Positions 37,830-50,529 of a DNA stretch of 64,000 bases are shown one piece after another. A program made the translations under genes and the position numbers. The notes beneath the pieces were generated by a model. It ran no database searches, was not told the origin of the DNA, and saw only the letters and a program-made list of their open reading frames with translations. Location: assembly GCA_034766995.1 (NCBI GenBank), contig CM068314.1:13897701-13961700 (forward strand). Reading direction: 5' to 3'. Source of the DNA: Acanthacorydalis orientalis. Its lineage: Eukaryota > Arthropoda > Insecta > Megaloptera > Corydalidae. The stretch's first letter is position 1; each line of letters starts with the position of its first letter.

Positions 37830-38730
37830 CAAGTACATTTATTTTTTGTTTCAAACTTTCTTATTGTCTTTTTCAGTCAATCAACTGTATAGTTTTTAAA
37901 TTATTAATTTTTTACACGAACAGTCCTCAATCTGTCAAAAAAATACACATTTTTCTTTATTCCCAAAGAACTACTTGCATATTAAAATTATTATTAAAGT
38001 CATAATTTACAGAAATTGTATCTTTACTTCGTACGACTATTCATGTTTGTAAGATTACAAAGTGTTAGTGCTTTAGAGAACATCTCTTCAATTAATGATC
38101 CTCAATTTGTCATCTTTAAAAGCTCTCCAGCTTATAACGATTCTTTAATCGTTTTGTATGTCTCCTTTATATTTCACTCGTCTCTTTCATTTAAATTGAT
38201 TACCATTTTTTATATTTTCCTGAAAAAATCTCACTCATTTTTGTTCTCATTTGTGGAAGTACTTTTATTAATTGTTGTGAATTTATTTCTTACTTTAAAA
38301 TGAGTTTTATATATTTTAACATACATAAATTTTAAAGCTTTATTTAAATGATTAGCACGCTGGATGCTGATCGAAATCTTATATGTGATGTATTGTTGAC
38401 TTTATAGGATGTGCTTATTATTATCTAGAGACATTTTTTTTCTATTTATAAAATATCTTTTAAAAGGAATTTTAATGAATTTTGCTAAATAATATAAATA
38501 AAAAATAATAGTATGAGTACAACTGTAAACGCTGTTATGAATTTACTATATTCTATTATAAAAAATGTGCTATTTAAAATAAATATAAAAAATAGCATAT
38601 ATAAATAGATTTAATTTAATTGCAGTTAAATATAAAGGTTGTTTCTATTTCCATTCTAAGTAATAAAATTTGTTTCGCTCGCTGAGTTAAAGTAATAACA
38701 TTTTGAAAAGGTCATAAATAATTGACTGCA

Positions 38731-38770
<40 letters not shown>

Positions 38771-39390
38771 ATTATTAAAATGGTGGTTAGTTGTCATTGA
38801 ACTAGTTTAGTTTATCATAGAAAGGTTTACTTATTTTTAATTATAACAAGACACGCTAATCTAAGGGTAGTTTCATTCAATTGAAATTATATTTGATTGA
38901 GTTTTCTGTAATTATATTTTTTAATAATGTAGTTAAATACAGCTTCATAGATAATATCTTGTATACAATTAAATATAAATAATAATAGTCTAACGATCCA
39001 CTACTGAATAAAGTCTCTTATAAAAACTGTAATTTGAATGGTCGAATAATTTATTTATTAAAATATAAATAGCTTTTTAAATTGTTTTTAACTTGCTACT
39101 CATGCTTGTTAAAAGTATAAAAAAGGTGTAATTTGTCGGGATTTGTTTTGTAAGTTTCATAAAGTAATTGATTTTATAAACAGAATTATTCAGAACAATA
39201 TTACTACTTTATAAAATTACCTTTTTTTAATGTAAATAAAATGAATAACACGAATATACTGGAACACGTTGGAAATATATATTAATAGCTTCAAAAATCA
39301 TCATTCGTTTGCTAGCATATTTCTGAAATCTGTTTCATGTGATCTGCAGAGCTCGGTTATACAAATCTTGTTTTTTTAATAACATTTTAA
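37830..39390. other. Intergenic, one microsatellite
   Basis: A TA tract at 38731-38766. No gene, RNA or transposon recognised. The 38016-38303 frame is hydrophobic but has no splice or family support. Confidence 0.5.
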
Positions 39391-39395
39391 TTTGA

Positions 39396-39612
39396 GTGAA
39401 TAATTTTTGACTGTTGTTTTTTCGATTGACGGATATCAATGCCGATGTCTTAATTTTCAAAGCACCAAGATGGATTGACACCAAAATGAGTATAAGGAAC
39501 TACCAAAAATGATTAAAATAATTAATTATTGAACAGTTTTGATCAGAATTTCTGTACGGTTTATCGGGAATGAAACATTCATATGTGAAAGTGAATTTAG
39601 CACACACAATCT
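39396..39612. repeat. Palindromic MITE family, copy in tandem duplication (first)
   Basis: TTGACTGTTGTTTTTTCGAT, ATCAATGCCGATG, TTATTGAACAGTTTTGATCA, TATGTGAAAGTGAATTTAGC. Flanking sequence is repeated about 240 bp downstream. Confidence 0.65.
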
Positions 39613-39711
39613 TAAAATCTATATTGCCACATTTTTAATTTTTCATTGGAAATCTTGCACATTACTTGAACTGGTAGTGTAAACACTTCTCTCACTTTAA
39701 CATCCTAAGAA

Positions 39712-39935
39712 TGGCATCGCTATTGAAAGGTGTTTCAGTAACAATTAGAAATCGATCTATGATCAATTATTGAACACTATTGATCAAAACTTCTTGAGCA
39801 AATGAAACATTTATTCGTAAAAGTGAATTTATCTAGGGTTAAACAATCTTGTCACATTTGAATTTTCCGTTGGAAATCTTGCACAAAACTTGTAATGAGA
39901 ACCCGTTCACTTATCATAACTTAAGTCAAAATATA
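39712..39935. repeat. Palindromic MITE right arm plus flank, second tandem unit
   Basis: AATGGCATCGCTATTGAAAG, ATTATTGAACACTATTGATC, GTAAAAGTGAATTTATCTAG, then a flank also present after the first copy (TTGGAAATCTTGCACA at about 39646 and 39871). Confidence 0.65.
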
Positions 39936-39939
39936 ATGC

Positions 39940-40664
39940 TCCAATACGCCAAAACGTCTTGTGAATGTGCTGGCCTTTTTCTTTCAATCCATCTTCGTTC
40001 AAATTAATGATAAAATTCGCTTAGGTATTCAAATAAAAATGTGATGACACATAATTCAACTGAAAATTGAACCCTGTTTTTGTTCAATAGCTGGTCATTT
40101 TATAATTGTCAGCAACCAAATTTTGACAAACTTGAACTTTAGTAACGATCAAGTTCGAGAATTGATCAGAGTTTTTATTTAGAACGGAACTATTTTGGTG
40201 ATTAGACGTTTCATATGAGCAACAACCTATCTTCTTTGCGTCAAAGTCAACCTCTTTGCAGTTTCACTGAAATACAAAAAAAATCAATTTGAAACAAAAA
40301 AACATATTTTTTATTGACATTAATATTTTTTTTGAACTGCTTATATTACAATAATGTGTAGTTTGTATTCATATAATTTACACATTTTTTACTTTCGTAT
40401 AATAAATGTTTTTGTACTGTTGAGACATTTTTACGATTCGTTATACATAAAAAGACATGCTTGAATAGACATATTGTTCTAAGCAGAGATATTTATAATT
40501 ATTGTAAATTTTTAACAGAAAAGTTGCTTTAAAAACACCTTGAGTCTTTTTTTATTTAATATAAATATCTATTTGATAAAGAATTAGATATAAGTAATTC
40601 ATTTCCTTTCCTTGTTTTTGATTAAATGTAGTTTAAGCGCGAGCTGACACTTTTCTCTCTCTCT

Positions 40665-40725
<61 letters not shown>

Positions 40726-40870
40726 ATTGTGTATTGAATATTTCAAATAAAGTACAAGGTTAAAAAAATTTATTAAAATAAAATCATTAACAGAAGCTCA
40801 TATTTTATTAAAACTGTTTGAAGTGCAAACGATAAAAATAAAAAAAGTTACAAAAAATACTAACATGAAA
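39940..40870. other. Intergenic, one microsatellite
   Basis: TA tract at 40667-40722 preceded by CTCTCTCT. Nothing else recognised. Confidence 0.5.
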
Positions 40871-40879
40871 TAAAGGCCA

Positions 40880-41245
40880 TCAGACATTATTCAAGAAATG
40901 AGTCAAGGTCGAAACGTGTAAGAGAATGTTAAAGAGTACAAACCGAAATCATTATTAAATTGAAAAGCTTACCAACTGCTTTCTATCGTATTTAGATAAA
41001 TTGTGTGTACATAAAAACGCTACGCCGTTGTCATAAATACACAAAAATATCGTTCGTATCATCATCTCGTTCGTTCGTGACGAAATATAGGTCACGGTCC
41101 ATTGAAATATCGTTTTCCACACTATTGTAACAGATCTAAACAGGAACATTGCGATGCGGACATGTTGAGAAATTCCGTCGAAATTGCATTTTTCCGGGCC
41201 ATATGCCAAAATGTAACTCGAAGAAATCATCGACTGATAAGATCA
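40880..41245. promoter_or_regulatory. GC-richer island, candidate conserved non-coding element
   Basis: Mixed-composition stretch (TCATCATCTCGTTCGTTCGT, GACGAAATATAGGTCACGGT, CATTTTTCCGGGCCATATGC). The minus-strand 91-codon frame has no recognisable domain. Confidence 0.3.
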
Positions 41246-41842
41246 TTTGGTACTTGATGGTTGGATAGAAAAATATGATTTTTTTTTTCGAATAGAATAA
41301 AATTAATGTTCAAATAAATTTGTGTTTTATATTCTATATGTTTTGTCTTGTCTTATCTGAAATTATCTTCAATCAACATCTTCGCATTAATTTATATTAA
41401 CAATAGTTTGTTTTATTGTCGCATTAAAAATAGTTTTTTAAAAATTTTTGTACAAGATTAGTAATAAAAATATCATTTTAAGCTTTGTTTCTGAGCAAAG
41501 TAGTATTATCAACTTAGTTTTGAACCAAATAAAACGCTGCAAAAATTAATAACGATTTGTGACCTTCAAATTCATATACATTTTAAGCTTTTTTATTTTT
41601 CTAGTAATTTTTGAGTGGTCCAGAATATATCCATAAATGTCCAATATCCATATAAATATCCATATATCCATAAATAATAAAATAAAATCACAAAATATAA
41701 ATAAATGAACGAATTGAAATAAATATGAAAATATTTACAAGAATTTTTCCTTTGTTGAAATTGTCTTTTTTACTTCATATTTTGTATTTTCGCACATAGT
41801 TTGCTCATTGTTGGAAAAATTACTTTCACAGATTTTTTAAAT

Positions 41843-41881
<39 letters not shown>

Positions 41882-41925
41882 AGAAGATCAAAAAAATACG
41901 ATAAACATTCGAATAAATTAGATTA
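41245..41925. other. Intergenic, small repeats only
   Basis: Three to four iterations of TCCATA(A/T)AT near 41630-41670 and a TA tract at 41848-41879. No gene. Confidence 0.5.
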
Positions 41926-41929
41926 AAAT

Positions 41930-42232
41930 TTTTTATTGAGGAAAAATATAAATTACCATTATTCCCTCTCAAAATATTCCTCGCTTGCTATACACTTCCA
42001 TCATTCGTGCTACTTTTCAAAACAGTATTGAAAGTTCTTCTTCGTGAGTACCTTTAATAGCTCTGTCATGGCTGCTTCGCTCTCCGGAACTGGTTCGAAA
42101 TGCTTTCCTTTCATTAAAATTTTCACTTTAGGGAAGATCTACAAGTCGCGGTACCAAATCTGGTGAATACGGTGGATGTTATTTTTTTGCTCACATCGTT
42201 TCATAAACGTTTTAATACGCCCTTATCATGTT
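41930..42232 (-). mobile_element. Mariner-like transposase C-terminal fragment
   Basis: On -, HPPYSPDLVPR (from about 42178) is the conserved DDE-region HPPYSPDL. After a frameshift come VKILMKGKHFEPVPESEA, LLKVLTKKNFQYCFEK and WKCIASEEYFE, the typical C-terminus (W-x-KC ... EYFE). In-frame stops show it is dead. Confidence 0.7.
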
Positions 42233-42239
42233 CAGAGTG

Positions 42240-43120
42240 CACTACTATGCCTTAACTACTATAATTGACAAGCAGGCGAGCGCAGTGAGACCGGGGGTTA
42301 TTGAGCGCAGAAATCAGAGGTCGAAGCCCTTTAGTATATATACATATGTGTATACTATTTTTTTTATTATGCAAGACTTGTTCAACTGGTGTAAATTATT
42401 TGACTTATTTGTTTGCAGAAATGTTTTTATATTCATTTATCTATTTATCATTCAGTAAAACAAGACTAATGTAGTGGTCCTTATAAGTTTTCATTTCTAT
42501 TTTTTAATAAACGAATGAATTATTGAACGATTTAGCAAGAAAATAATCTGAGAAAGATTATTGAAAACCGTAACGCAATCCATTAACTATTTTTTTTTTA
42601 TTAAAATCTTTCTTAATTCCTAAATACAATTCATGTCTTTTTAGCATGTTTGTATGTTAGTGATAAACATTTTTTTGTTATCCTGGCGGTCTTCGTCCTT
42701 TTCGACCAGGAAAGTGCCTATTCTCTGCTACTAATATGTACCATCCTTGGGTAGACATTGAAGACTGCATTATTCAATATTAGTAGTGGTGAAGAGACGT
42801 TTTGCTGATCCAAAAGAGAGAATCAAATTTGTTATTTTCATGTATTTATATTATCGTTGTTTTCAATTTCATTTTCCAAATCTACACTTCCATTACTATA
42901 TTTGAAACTTTTTAAAAATGTATTTTCCTGTAATTACAGTCTATAAGTATGATAAACAAATTTTAAATGTGTACTGTCATTTTTTTTTAAAAATCGATTT
43001 TAAATTTCGTAGAATATTTAAAACAGTTCCCAGAAATGGAACGAGTATCGCTGTAACCCTGTAGAAAGAATAACGATTTTCTCATTGATTCTAAAAATGC
43101 TTACCATATAACCGATTATA
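42240..43120. other. Intergenic, short GC-rich snippet
   Basis: 42270-42330 is GC-rich (CAGGCGAGCGCAGTGAGACC, then AGGTCGAAGCCC, which resembles a weak tRNA-type B box). The rest is A+T-rich with nothing recognised. Confidence 0.35.
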
Positions 43121-43122
43121 AA

Positions 43123-43390
43123 TTACAACTTAACAAATATATCCCATGAAATTTCAGTTGATAGATTCGCGACGATCGCTGAAACCTTTTCTTCGTATTT
43201 AACGCATCTCTGGACATCCCTATGAAAATAAGGTACACAGCATTCAGTGAAAACTGCGAGAGTGGTGCAGCGTTCAATGAGTGGTGCAGCGTTCAATGAG
43301 TCACGCGGGAGAACCGCATCAACGACGCCATCGACCGTGACCTTGATTCGGTGAGACGCCTGCTGAATATATGATTTCATGCAGCTATTT
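43123..43390. promoter_or_regulatory. GC-richer island with a 19-bp tandem duplication
   Basis: GAGTGGTGCAGCGTTCAAT occurs twice in tandem at 43260-43278 and 43279-43297. An 85-codon frame on - spans it, but a 19-bp duplication is not a multiple of three and no domain is recognisable, so regulatory DNA is more likely than an exon. Confidence 0.3.
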
Positions 43391-44750
43391 TACAAAGGCG
43401 TATAACGATTTCCTTTTTTTATTTTCGTTCTAGAATCTATTACTGTTACATATACACACTTGCCAGGATAATTTAGCCTATAGAACATATCGAAACAGTT
43501 TATGACAATTAGTTTGATTTTTATACACCATTTATCACTAGCACGTACATCCTTTTGTTCCTAATTAATTTCAACAGATTTCGTCTGTTGTTTAATCAAG
43601 CGTCGTGTACTTTTGTTTGTTCTATTTGTAAATGTATTAATAACGAGATTCAGTTTAATTGGCATCGGTCCTAAAACAGTGAATCAAATTTGAAGTTGTT
43701 TTTTTTTACAATAACCTACAAAGAATTTCACATAGGTCAGTGCCATTTATTTTTATAAACATAGCTCGAGTGCAGTTCAATGTATTTTATTGATTTTGTA
43801 AATATAACAAACGTTTCTTAATAGCCTATGAAATTGTGGAAGGGCTGAACTAAGCACATCGTGAAAATAATCGCACAATTTCTATGTTTTTAGTATTAAG
43901 TGACTTTTTTCAAAGGTCTATATTTTTAATGGATCTTTTTTATATTATTTTAAATAATTTAGCTTCATTTGTACTCTGCGTACTTTCCTTTTAATTTGAA
44001 AAAAAACCTGTAAGCAAAATGGACTTTTCACATTATTCATAACTGATTTTAAACAGTTATGATTAATATAATATTATGATTAGTATATGTACATAACCGC
44101 AGGAGTTTACGCAGAATTAGGTTGAGTTAAAGAAGTGAAAATGTTTTAAGTTATTTAAAAAATGCTCTATGTTTTCTATGGTTTCTTACACGTTCCGAAA
44201 CAGTTTTTCTTGGCATTTTGAATTTCGGAGATATTGACAAATATGATTTTTCCTATTTTCTGAATTTTTTTTTTAAAAAAAATATATGTGAGTTCTTCTT
44301 ACAGAATTTTGATAGCTTTATCCGCAGATATTTTAATTTTTATCCTACGATAAAAAGTTTTCCAGATGTACACCTTTTAATGCGGACACAACCTGAAAAT
44401 CGTTGTTCAAATTTGTAAGATCATAACTTTTAATATAATCAACGGATTTTAACAAATAAAGCATTTTTAGATTTCGAAGTTCTTTATTTATAAAACACTT
44501 TTTATCCAATTTGAATAGGTTGAACGGTTGCGGCATACTAGGTTCGAAACTGCGTCACAGCATTTGGTAACGCTCCCAACGATAACATAACACCCCTCAT
44601 GATGAAACCATAGACATAATTCTACGTCAAAAATTTCTGATCAAAAAGATTCAGTAAAGAATTATAAATCGTTCAATTTCGATTTGTAAAAATAGTTTCC
44701 GATTCAATTTATTTTTAATCTGTATTTAATTAAATATTTTATTGAAAAAT
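43391..44750. other. Intergenic, nothing recognised
   Basis: A+T-rich. Short frames at 44218-44536 on both strands have no support. Confidence 0.5.
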
Positions 44751-44751
44751 A

Positions 44752-44862
44752 TCGTTTTTTTAAAAAAAAATAATTACATTATTTAATAGTTTTGATTAGA
44801 AAAATATTATGGTCTGTGGAATAAAAACAGAATTAATTTGTGAAAATAAACCTTAATTTTAT
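44752..44862. repeat. Palindromic MITE family, right arm
   Basis: TTTAATAGTTTTGATTAGAA, AAATATTATGGTCTGTGGAA, TTAATTTGTGAAAATAAACC. Confidence 0.6.
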
Positions 44863-45139
44863 ATTCTTATATTACAAGATATTCTAATTAAAAATTCCAT
44901 CAGTAAATTAAAATCATTTTTAAAATTACAATTGTTTTTACACCATTGATTCTAATGATTTGTTATTCTGGTGGCTACCAAGAAATATACTTTATAAATA
45001 TTTTTAAATAGGAAAAAATATCTGAAATTTCAGAGAAAATGTACACGTTTATAAAATGTGAATTAATACTAAGAAATGGGAAAAAAAGTATACATGTGTA
45101 AAAATATAAATTGTAGATTTTTGTACATCCTTGGCCTTC

Positions 45140-45500
45140 AGGTGAATAAAATCATCACTCTTTTGGTTTCATTCACCGTTGACTCTACCGTTCGCCAAAC
45201 AATCGTAGGGTCTTAACAATAACTCTTGCGTTTTTTCTTTGCCAATAGGACCAGCGGCCAACTTTATTATTCTATCATCAAGTCTTGTCAACTATACAAT
45301 TACAAGACACCTTTAAAAAAGATCACTCGTCGCGTGTTTGTCTCGTACGAAGACAGATGGCTCCGTTCGGTTATTTTCAGTGTCAAGTATTTTGACGTAA
45401 ACAGTGCAGGTTTAAGCAGCAATTTAAACAATTTTGGCAAAATACACAACTGGCAACGTATAAACTTAGCGTCGGACGCACGGTGTTAATTAATTGGCTT
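45140..45500. promoter_or_regulatory. GC-richer island, candidate conserved non-coding element
   Basis: ACCGTTGACTCTACCGTTCG, AAGATCACTCGTCGCGTGTT, TAGCGTCGGACGCACGG. Three GTTGAC/ACCGTT-type motifs cluster at the left end. The 87-codon + frame is not recognisable. Confidence 0.3.
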
Positions 45501-45864
45501 GTTTGTTCTTTGCGAATCATATGCAGGTATTTCGGATTTATTAAACGTTTGCAAGTGAAATCCGTACTCGTGCTTTAATGTACTGTACAATTTGATCATA
45601 AGAGAAATAAATATATCTCTTTACGCCTCTATTAAAATAAATAAACGTTTATTTTGAAACTCCCCCAAACGTTCTTGAACACTGACCTAGCGTCTTTGAA
45701 AAGACCCTTTTCCTGAGTTTATTTTTATACTCAATCATACACGTATTGGTTCTTACAACATAAACAATCAATGGAACTGTTTAATTATTTTTTAACAGTG
45801 CATGAAATATACACAAATAATTCATTTTTTAAAAAATAGAATTAATATATAAAATTACTACAAT

Positions 45865-47105
45865 GCAGTTCTGACATTGTGGCTAAATTCTATTTCATAA
45901 AGTCATTATTTTTTTCACTTTATAAACAAATAGGTATACACATTGATTCGGTGCCTTTTTTTAATAGAAAATGGATGTTTATTTACAGAAAAATGAAATA
46001 CATTTCAATCCTTAAAATGTCCTCAATTGTTTTGTATAACTTTGCTCTATCTGTCGTGTAATTGAAGAATTCCGTATCAAAAAAAGTTGGCAGCGTTACT
46101 TTGAATTTACAATCATACCAGGTTCGAGCCACTCAATAATACACCATACCCTAAATGTCTCACCAAATCCACAACAACACTTTTTTGACATGAATATTTG
46201 CTTTCGGAGTCGATTTCGATGGTTCATCGGGCCTGACTCATGATTTTCAGCGCTAGGATTGTAGTACAAAACCCATTTTTCGTCACCAGTTATAATTTTA
46301 TGCAAAAAATCATTCTTTTTGGATCTTGTGAGCGAGGACGTAGCCGTAGTTTCTTTGTTTTCCGAGTTGAACTCATATGGAATCCATCAATCTAGCTTGT
46401 GAATTTTTCCCAATTAATTTAGACGATTGGAAATTGTTTACTGGGTAACTTCGAGTTGTTGAGCGAGTTCCTGTTTCATCTGAGCGAAGTTTTCACTTAA
46501 TAGTTGCTCTAGCTCCTCGTCTTCAAACTGTCTCGGTTGTCCAGGTCGTTTTCTATCGGAAAGCTCTGAAATCATTTTTTGCATATTTATGCATCATAGC
46601 ACCTTCCTCCAAAGCTACACAAATCATTCCCGCGACTTCAGAAATATTTTTTTTTCATTGAAATATGAAAAGTATGAAATTCTCTTTATATGCTGCTTTT
46701 CGAATGCCATTGTATTCGCTACTGTTTTGTGAATTTACATCAGCTGCTTGGCTAAGATATACAGTGTATTTAAATGTTAAAGTTGGTATTTAAAACTCCT
46801 AAAACAACGAAAAATTTTTTAGTTTAAAACAGAGTTATGATTGATTCGATTTAAAGCTCCGAATTAATTTTTATACCTAATACAATTTTTTTTGTAATCA
46901 AAAATGTTTAGTAAATGATTAAAGGTAATTTTTAATTGTTTATCTGCAATTTAATGGCGGTTTCATCATTCTCATAGCATCGAGGTACGCAAAAATCAGT
47001 GTTAATGCGCGTTAATAACAATCATAAATGTTTAATAATCATTTATTGAACATTTTAAAAATTTTCTGTTGTTTGTGGGGTAAAAAGAATAAAAATACAA
47101 GGGAA
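45865..47105. repeat. Palindromic MITE split by a nested mariner
   Basis: The left arm at 45865-45930 (GCAGTTCTGACATTGTGGCT, AAATTCTATTTCATAAAGTC, TTTTCACTTTATAAACAAA) continues after the mariner at 46880-47105 (TGTAATCAAAAATGTTTAGT, AATTGTTTATCTGCAATTTA, ATCATTTATTGAACATT, GTTGTTTGTGGGGTAAA). The mariner therefore landed inside an existing MITE copy. Confidence 0.75.
45933..46877 (-). mobile_element. Mellifera-type mariner, longest copy, nested
   Basis: Flanked by TA (45931-45932 and 46878-46879). Ends are inverted: GGTATACACATTGATTCGGT and, in reverse complement, GGTATAAAAATTAATTCGGA. Transposase on -: KRPGQPRQFEDEELEQLL near 46550, LHKIITGDEKWVLYYNPSA near 46300, and WCIIEWLEPGMIVNS near 46130. 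Then a deletion joins the C-terminal tail. Stops (after EVTQ, SNRLN and KLD) make it a pseudogene. At about 945 bp it is shorter than the roughly 1.3 kb usual for mariner. Confidence 0.85.
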
Positions 47106-47109
47106 ATTA

Positions 47110-47871
47110 TTTAAAAATACTTTTGTAAAAATATATGGAATTATGTATATACATTCATAGTAATATATTTTTTATGAATCATAGATTACTGTACTTATGA
47201 TTGCATTTATTAATACAATTACTTTTAAATGACAATTGATAGTAAACAATAAAGAAATATAGATTCATTTGTAATTAAAAATGCATTTCTTGACAATCTA
47301 ACAAAAGACAGTAATGAAATGATAAATATGTTTATAAATACTATTCTGTATAGTAATATAAAACAATTTATCACAAAAGGATAAAACAGTTAAAATATTT
47401 AAAACTGTTTTTTTTTATTACTTGCAATAACAAAGCAATTAAAAGAAAAAATATGATTAGCAGATGTCGAAAACAGATAGAAATATTTTTGAATATATGA
47501 TTTATTCATGGAAATTTCCTTTTGGTATTTTTGATGAAGTTCTGTCTCTGGAGTGTTTTTAAGGTTTCATATACCGCTTCGCAAGTCCATTCTTTTCGTG
47601 GTACTTGAAATAATTAGACCGATTTCCTGAATCTGAACAGACGGACGACCTGTTGAAGACTGAAGGATCTCTTGAATGTTCTCGTCCGTTTAATACAAAT
47701 ATATTAAAGAATATACGAATCGTTAAGACGATACGAATTTAATAATACTGTTTGATAAATATCAAGAATTACCTGTTAACATTTTGTGAAAGAATGATTA
47801 AATAAATCTAATATTTTATTTTCGTTGAATAAAAAGTATTATTGAATATATGTATTTGTATACAAATATTG

Positions 47872-47902
<31 letters not shown>

Positions 47903-48940
47903 TATGTATGTTTAAAAATAATTTACATTTTTGATGTAATTGAAAGCTTTCTGTTTAATCGAAGACACTTTTCTTCAATTCAGAATGTGAAACGTTTTAG
48001 TGTGTACGTATTTTGTTTCGAAACGATTCAATTAGAGAATATTATTTTTTCAAGTAACTATAAATAGACATCCGTTCAAAATTAAAACCGAATTGTATAT
48101 AAAGACAACCGACTAAACTACGATTGATTGAAGATTCTAAAACTTATTAAATTACAATTTTACATTTTTATAATATATTTATTCTAAAGAAATATAGAAC
48201 AAGAAATTAAAACCAATTTATAATAATAACAAGCTATATTTTTGTGAAAATCTTTAAAGAGAAAAACATAGAAACGCTCATAGAAAAACAGTAAAAATAC
48301 AAAAAAAAATATTACAGATGAAAAGCAGTTTGTACTAGTTTAATTCGACTTGATATTATAACATAAATTTTTATTAACCGCTTTCATCCTTCGAAGTAAA
48401 TTTATTTTGTATTGCTTAAAGAAACAGAGTTTTTTCAGTTAAAACTATGAATGATTTGCGGAACTTGATCGTGAAACGTAACATTTAAAACGTAAAAACA
48501 TAAATATTTTTATAGCTATCGTATATTTTTTAAATCTGTAAACTTGTAGTTCAATAACAAGATAAAATATAGTATATATATATATATATATATCATGAGA
48601 AACATATTTATAAAAATAATAATATTTTAAATATCAAGGCTAAACTTGCAGATAAATTTGTCATTACTTGAAATAAACAAATTATATATTCAAGTATACC
48701 CTACAACACACAGAAATATTTATATTTATAAATATTTTTCTCTATGATAAAGCTGATATTTTATTTTTATTAAATAGATAATAATGGATTTGTTGTTTAT
48801 TTAATATTCATGTAAGTTTTTCTCGTATGATTTCTTCATTCAATATTTACAGTATTTCATTTATCATCCCTATTTCTTTTCTGGCATACATGTATATTAT
48901 CTATAAAGTGTTTCAGTTTTTTCTATTTTCTGTAAGAATT
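47110..48940. other. Intergenic, microsatellites and an unresolved patch
   Basis: TA tracts at 47873-47896 and 48572-48593. 47520-47690 is richer in G+C (TTTCATATACCGCTTCGCAA, GAACAGACGGACGACCTGTT) and may be an old transposase fragment on -, but I cannot match it to a family. Confidence 0.4.
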
Positions 48941-48945
48941 TTTCT

Positions 48946-49085
48946 GTACGCTAGTGTTCTGAAAATGCTGGCATTGCCATCGAAATACGCATAAGCAGCG
49001 TTCGAAAATAATCTATTATTAATGTTACACACACTACTGATTAGAAAAAAATTAATGTTTGTCAAGGGATAGAAAAAATCATTCT
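48946..49085. repeat. Palindromic MITE family, right half
   Basis: TTCTGAAAATGCTGGCATTG, CCATCGAAATACGCATAAGC, ACTGATTAGAAAAAAATTAA, GTCAAGGGATAGAAAAAATC. Confidence 0.6.
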
Positions 49086-49194
49086 CCGTCTGTCTCTTGA
49101 ACCAATTAATAAGACATGTCTTCAGTTCTTTGTCATTTTCAAAACGTTGAAATGCGAGCCATTTCTTTAGATGCAAAAACAGGTGGTAATCGTG

Positions 49195-49880
49195 TTTTAA
49201 GATACTTGGTTAAAAATTTTCCATACAAAGATTTGCAGCATTTGAATAGTTCGAGCTTAGGGTATGAGTTCGTGCATTGTCGTGCAAATGTATAATCCCT
49301 GTGGACAGCAACCTACGTTTTCTGTTCTTAAATTGCACGTTTAAGTTTCATCATCGTTTCACAATACATATCGGCATTTATCAACATTCCACGTTCAAGA
49401 AAATCAACAACTAATACCCCTTTTTGTCCCAGAAAACGGTAGCCATGATTTTCCTGACCGAAGGTGCTTGCTTAAACTTCTTTACCTTCGGAGATAACGA
49501 ATCACCCCATTGTATTGGCTGTTGATTTGATTTGACGTTTGTGTACGAAATCCAGGTCTCATCTCCAGTCACAATATAATTAAAAATATCGTTTAGATTT
49601 TCGTGGCATTTCAAAAATTTGTTAGTTGAGTCCACACATTTCTGTTTGTGCCATCGTAACAGTTTTGGTACCCATCTGGCACACAGTTTTTTGTAGCCCA
49701 GTTTTTCTGGCACGATGTCATAAATCACTGATCGTGAAACTTCCGAGAATTCAATAGACAATTGTGAAAATGTGAAACGACGATTGTCTCGAATTTTCAT
49801 GTTCACTCGTTATAAATCACTCACAACGGCTATCACATGAACCATGTAAAGCCATTGCGCATGCGCGGTCTAATCATTCA
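49195..49880 (-). mobile_element. Mariner transposase pseudogene (different lineage)
   Basis: A 131-codon frame on - (49806-49411) reads through FTFSQLSIEFSEVSRSVIYD (helix-turn-helix), LGYKKLCARWVPKLL, and VTGDETWISYTNVKSNQQP, which carries the first catalytic aspartate in GDETW. It continues with VRKIMATVFWDKKG. Beyond a frameshift the frame resumes as VLVVDFLERGMLINADMYCE and TMMKLKRAI, then LHDNAR-like remnants with stops. The N-terminus is missing. Orders of motifs fit DD34D mariners. Confidence 0.85.
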
Positions 49881-49884
49881 TGTT

Positions 49885-50525
49885 TAATCGCCGGTAATTA
49901 CAAAACGGGCCTTACTTTAAAAACAATAATTTTCTGTTTATAATGAATTTTTATAATATTTTTTTCATTTAAAACTCTTATACCGTTATTAAAAATCTAT
50001 AAAATATTGTATATCGTTTCAATTTAATATTTGTTACTTATAATATAGAGTTTTATCATCACTGTTAATACTAAAAAAAACATTTCTACTGTTTGGAATA
50101 ATCCGTGTATGTTAAATTTAAAATCCAAATTAGACCACTTAAACTATTGGTAATAAATTGAACAAATTTTTTCAACAGATCAGATAGGTCTTTGACTGTC
50201 GGAATTTATAACAAACAAACCGACAAAAGATTTCTGACAGATCTGTATCACACACCAGCTGATTCGCTCCGTATAAAAAAAAGAATGTTGTAATTCAAAA
50301 ACTGATTGATGATGTTTTTCGTTTAAAAGAATATCTGAAATTATATCCGTGCAGACTAATTAAAAAGACAGAATTATCATCGTTTCTTTATTTGGTAATT
50401 AGATTCTAATTAGTAATAAAATACTAATGACACTTTTTGGTAGGACTATACAATGAAAGTGATATTTAAATTGTATTTTACATATACACTTACACGTACA
50501 TATGTTTCTTTATTTTATCTACGTA
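49885..50525. other. Intergenic, nothing recognised
   Basis: A+T-rich with no supported feature. Confidence 0.5.
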
Positions 50526-50529
50526 TCGG

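Noticed and set aside
43123..43380. Minus-strand 85-codon ORF as an exon
   Set aside because: Contains a 19-bp tandem duplication that shifts the frame, no domain, no supporting splice partners.
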